A stretch of 64,000 nucleotides of DNA from Siniperca chuatsi (lineage: Eukaryota > Chordata > Actinopteri > Centrarchiformes > Sinipercidae), in contig NC_058045.1 of the NCBI RefSeq assembly GCF_020085105.1, positions 20,597,333 through 20,661,332 on the forward strand, written 5' to 3'. Every line of letters starts with the position of its first letter. Within the stretch, counting starts at the first letter, position 1. Made by a program: the position numbers and the translations under genes. The notes below the pieces were generated by a model that did no database searches, was not told the DNA's origin, and saw only the letters and a program-made list of their open reading frames with translations. Below are positions 61,301 to 64,000 of this stretch, one piece after another.

Positions 61301-62424
61301 GATAACACTTCCATCTATATTACCTAAAGGCAAGAGTATCTCCCAATGTCTGAAACTCAAACCAAAATAAACCGGGATTAAATTAAACAGGCGGGACATG
61401 TCTGCGTCCATGAAATCGAACTAAACGAGAGCTTCGCTTGGGATTTTGAGGTATCCTTTTTCCATGAAAACTTATCTCGTAATTCTGAGATAATTATCAG
61501 GTTTTCATCAAAAACAGAGCAGATAGTTTTTTTCTCAAGTAAATGCATTGAGCTTCCGCATAAAAGAGTGGCCGCTTGTCACTCTGTCACTGAGCGCCAC
61601 AGCTGTCTCATAGCATGCACTTTTCACATATTGCGATGGGGGGAGCCCCTGTGTAGTGTATTGCCCAAACCTTCCTTCCCGACGTTGTTTACAAAAACTA
61701 AATGTAACTGGCAATGTACTGTACGCGACGTAATGAACAGCTGAGCGAGCCTTAAAGATTTAGGATTGTTTGAAAACTGTTGCTGCTGTAAGTAAATCAA
61801 AAGGATGGTAGCCTATGTAAAAACGCTGACTGAAAAATAGGAAATGAAAGAAAATATAACAAAATATGACAGATAATGGGAACTAAAATCTTAGCTCCGC
61901 ACACACGAAAAGCACACTGATGTGACTTAAAACAAGTTACCTGGCGCATACCTGCTTTAACTTTTTAGTTTTTTATTCATTCACCATTCACAAGTATTCC
62001 CTTTAAACGGCGGCCGCACTATCAAGCCGATGGGGTACTAATTACTATAGACTTTTGCTACTATAACGAACAGACAAATCCTATTGCAAACATGGTTAAC
62101 AATTACAAGTTATTATCGTTAGAGAACACCATGCTCGACACTATAAACACTACTTATGCTCAAATACAGCTTAACATATAGAGCTAAGTAATCGCCCCAC
62201 CCTCCTCGCAGTGCGGTGGTATCGCCCTTCCCATCTGTTCAGCTCCGGTGAGACGCTGGTTGAAACAGATTGTAGCGCTCCGCGGGTCGCAATGGCAACT
62301 GTCCGGACAGGACGGCAGCAGCAACTTTTGTCGTATTTGTAATGTTACGGAGACATTATAAGTCGCTTAAGAAACTACTTTCTAATGTGAGAAACAAACG
62401 TTACACAATATATCCGGTCCGAAA
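61301..62424 (+). promoter_or_regulatory. Upstream region and probable promoter of cecr2
   Basis: The last ~250 bp before the cecr2 start are richer in CpG (GCGGTGG, CTCCGCGGGTCGC, GTCCGGACAGGACGG), as expected for a housekeeping-type promoter and 5' UTR. The rest has no recognised element. Transcription start is not determined. Confidence 0.45.
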
Positions 62425-62544
62425 ATGTCCCAGGGATGTACAGTTTCTGTGGAAGAGATCCAATCTTGGTGGGAAGTCCCCGCCATAGCCCACTTCTGCT
62501 CGCTGTTCAGGACAGCGTTCAACCTTCCTGACTTTGAAATAGAG
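62425..62544 (+). CDS. cecr2: CECR2 histone acetyl-lysine reader, first coding exon (gene runs off the right edge)
   Basis: CECR2 is the bromodomain subunit of the CERF chromatin-remodelling complex (with SMARCA1/SNF2L or SMARCA5) and acts in neural tube closure and gonad development. The 40 codons from the ATG at 62425 to the GT donor at 62545 include SWWEVPAIAHFCSLFRTAF and LPDFEIE, which match the human N terminus almost residue for residue after a variable first ~13 residues. The bromodomain and later exons lie outside the window. Its position beside slc25a18 agrees with human 22q11. Confidence 0.95.
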
Positions 62545-64000
62545 GTAAATTAGAATTGTAGTTGCTTGCAGTATTATGAATGTCTTGAATTACGGAAATG
62601 AAAAGTTGTTTGTGTCAGCTATTTTGTCTATGTGGTCTGTCGAGCGCTTTTGTATATGTAGCTATCTGGTTAACCAGCTTAGCAGTGTTCTCTGAACTTC
62701 TCATTCGTTAACGTTACTAAGGTGATCCTGTTTGGTAACGAGCTAGCCAGCTCGTTAGCACAGCTAAAAGCTAGCTTTAATTGCTAATTGCTGGTCCTCA
62801 AAGTTGAAAAATGTCATAAGAGGCGTCAGCTAAGTATAGCATTCATGATACAGTTTTATGGTCACATGTCCATAGTAACGTTACGTGTTTCTTTTATATC
62901 CAAGGATGGCCGGTTGTTCCTGAGTAACTTTCGGTAGAAGTGCTCTTGTAACGTTCACAGAACCATGTGCCACTCGTTTGTTTTCATTTAGCCAGAGCCT
63001 CGTGTTTATGTTGAAGAGCGACCTTAGTCCAGGTCATTTAAACAAAAAGTAAATGTGAGAAGATGATGAGAATATGCTTGGAGGAAAAAAGTGACAAATC
63101 GATACGAAACTTGCGAACATTTAAGTGGTTACCTTTTGTACGTGATATTTGTGCCACTGTAGAAATATATTTATAGAGCGAAAAGTCGCGCACTAACTTG
63201 AATTGTTGTCCTGCTTACTGAGTGGACTATGCTGCTGTGTTTTGTTTATTTTTCTGTCAGATAAAGTTAAGTTCATGGCGTCAGGTTTATTGTCTTGCAG
63301 TTGCAAGCCATCTGGCTTGGGTAGCCATAGGGACGCAGATGCTGTTCAGGCATTGTTTGCTCCCCCAAGTGCCGTTTTTTGATGGTTTAAACGTTTGTTT
63401 CCGATATAAATTGAGTACGATAAGTTATAGAGGTAAGATCGTCCGCCCGCTCTCTGTTCTATCTCAGAATAAACGAAATGTATTACACTGCGATTACATA
63501 ATTCAACTTTATCACTCGATTCGACCCCCCGTGTTCATTGAAATGTATTGTATAGTTCACAGAACAGCTAATTCCAACATGTATCTATTCAAGTATTACA
63601 TCAGAGTTAATGGAGATTGTTTAATCCATCGAGGAATGATTGCACCTAAAAAAATGGTAAGGTCAACATCACGCATCAACAGTCTCCATCAGTCATTCAT
63701 CCCCACCCCCTTCGGGAGAGAAACACACGCAGACATTGCTTTGTTATTAAACGAGGCGCAAGCCAGATGGGGGATCACATTGCGCCTAGTTTACATGAAA
63801 GTTGAGGGTCTTGTGCCGTTGCGTTTCTCCTTAAGATGGGTTTGGATTTACGCGAAAAACACATTATTGAACACATTGTTGAAGCTTAAACTGACTTATA
63901 TATGAGTAATATCTGAGTTATCCAGTTGCAAAGAACTGATCATTTGAGTTTCTTAACAAATGCTTCTGCAGACTAAGCATGATTTGAGCCGTTCAGTTTA
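62545..64000 (+). other. Beginning of cecr2 intron 1
   Basis: No second cecr2 exon is visible up to the window end. The first 350 bp carry GCTAGC/AACGTTA words. An ATG-initiated open frame of 188 codons (63339-63905) has no similarity that I recognise and is not counted as a gene. Confidence 0.6.

Noticed and set aside
63222-63338. N-terminal extension of the cecr2-intron open frame
   Set aside because: It opens at GTG; the first ATG is at 63339, so the extra 39 codons are not counted.
1-64000. CRISPR arrays, operons, prophage or other prokaryotic systems
   Set aside because: Nothing of this kind is present. Repeats are microsatellites and eukaryotic transposon remnants, and all genes are spliced.

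Overview
This window is nuclear DNA from a ray-finned fish, most likely a percomorph teleost. The evidence is short spliced vertebrate introns with GT/AG borders, vertebrate gene content in a recognisable conserved order, and several dispersed repeats that I know by eye from teleost genomes. I see no bacterial, organellar or CRISPR content.

Nine protein-coding genes can be read exon by exon. In order they are: nup205 (-, 5' part only), agk (+), dennd11 (-), wee2 (+), bid (+), bcl2l13 (-), atp6v1e1 (+), slc25a18 (-) and cecr2 (+, first coding exon only). For the seven genes with both coding ends in the window, the exon lengths I assigned sum to a multiple of three. Predicted lengths are agk 423 aa, dennd11 511, wee2 548, bid 198, bcl2l13 542, atp6v1e1 226 and slc25a18 324.

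Layout. 1-6640: nup205 in eighteen exons. 6641-7243: compact divergent promoter with a ZNF143/Staf-type site. 7244-11080: agk. 11081-12984: intergenic stack of nested teleost repeats. 12985-19361: dennd11 with a long 3' UTR. 19362-20489: divergent promoter. 20490-24250: wee2. 24925-27940: bid. 28075-43260: bcl2l13, with a 6.4 kb last intron. 44036-48325: atp6v1e1. 48335-56260: slc25a18. 56261-62200: repeat-rich intergenic DNA with hAT-type, Tc1/mariner and integrase-like remnants. 62425-64000: start of cecr2.

The left block (nup205, agk, dennd11, wee2) matches genes of human 7q33-q34. The right block (bid, bcl2l13, atp6v1e1, slc25a18, cecr2) matches human 22q11. Transcription alternates strand at every gene boundary except wee2-bid, which is also where the two human-synteny blocks meet. 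Functionally the genes share no single pathway. Several act at mitochondria: AGK (inner-membrane lipid kinase and import), BID and BCL2L13 (outer-membrane BCL2 family) and SLC25A18 (glutamate carrier).

I found no previously undescribed multi-gene system. The most interesting points are a BID BH3 helix that lacks the usual Gly-Asp pair, the nested repeat stack with a 60-bp-arm foldback, the facing poly(A) signals of atp6v1e1 and slc25a18, and the orientation/synteny break at wee2-bid.
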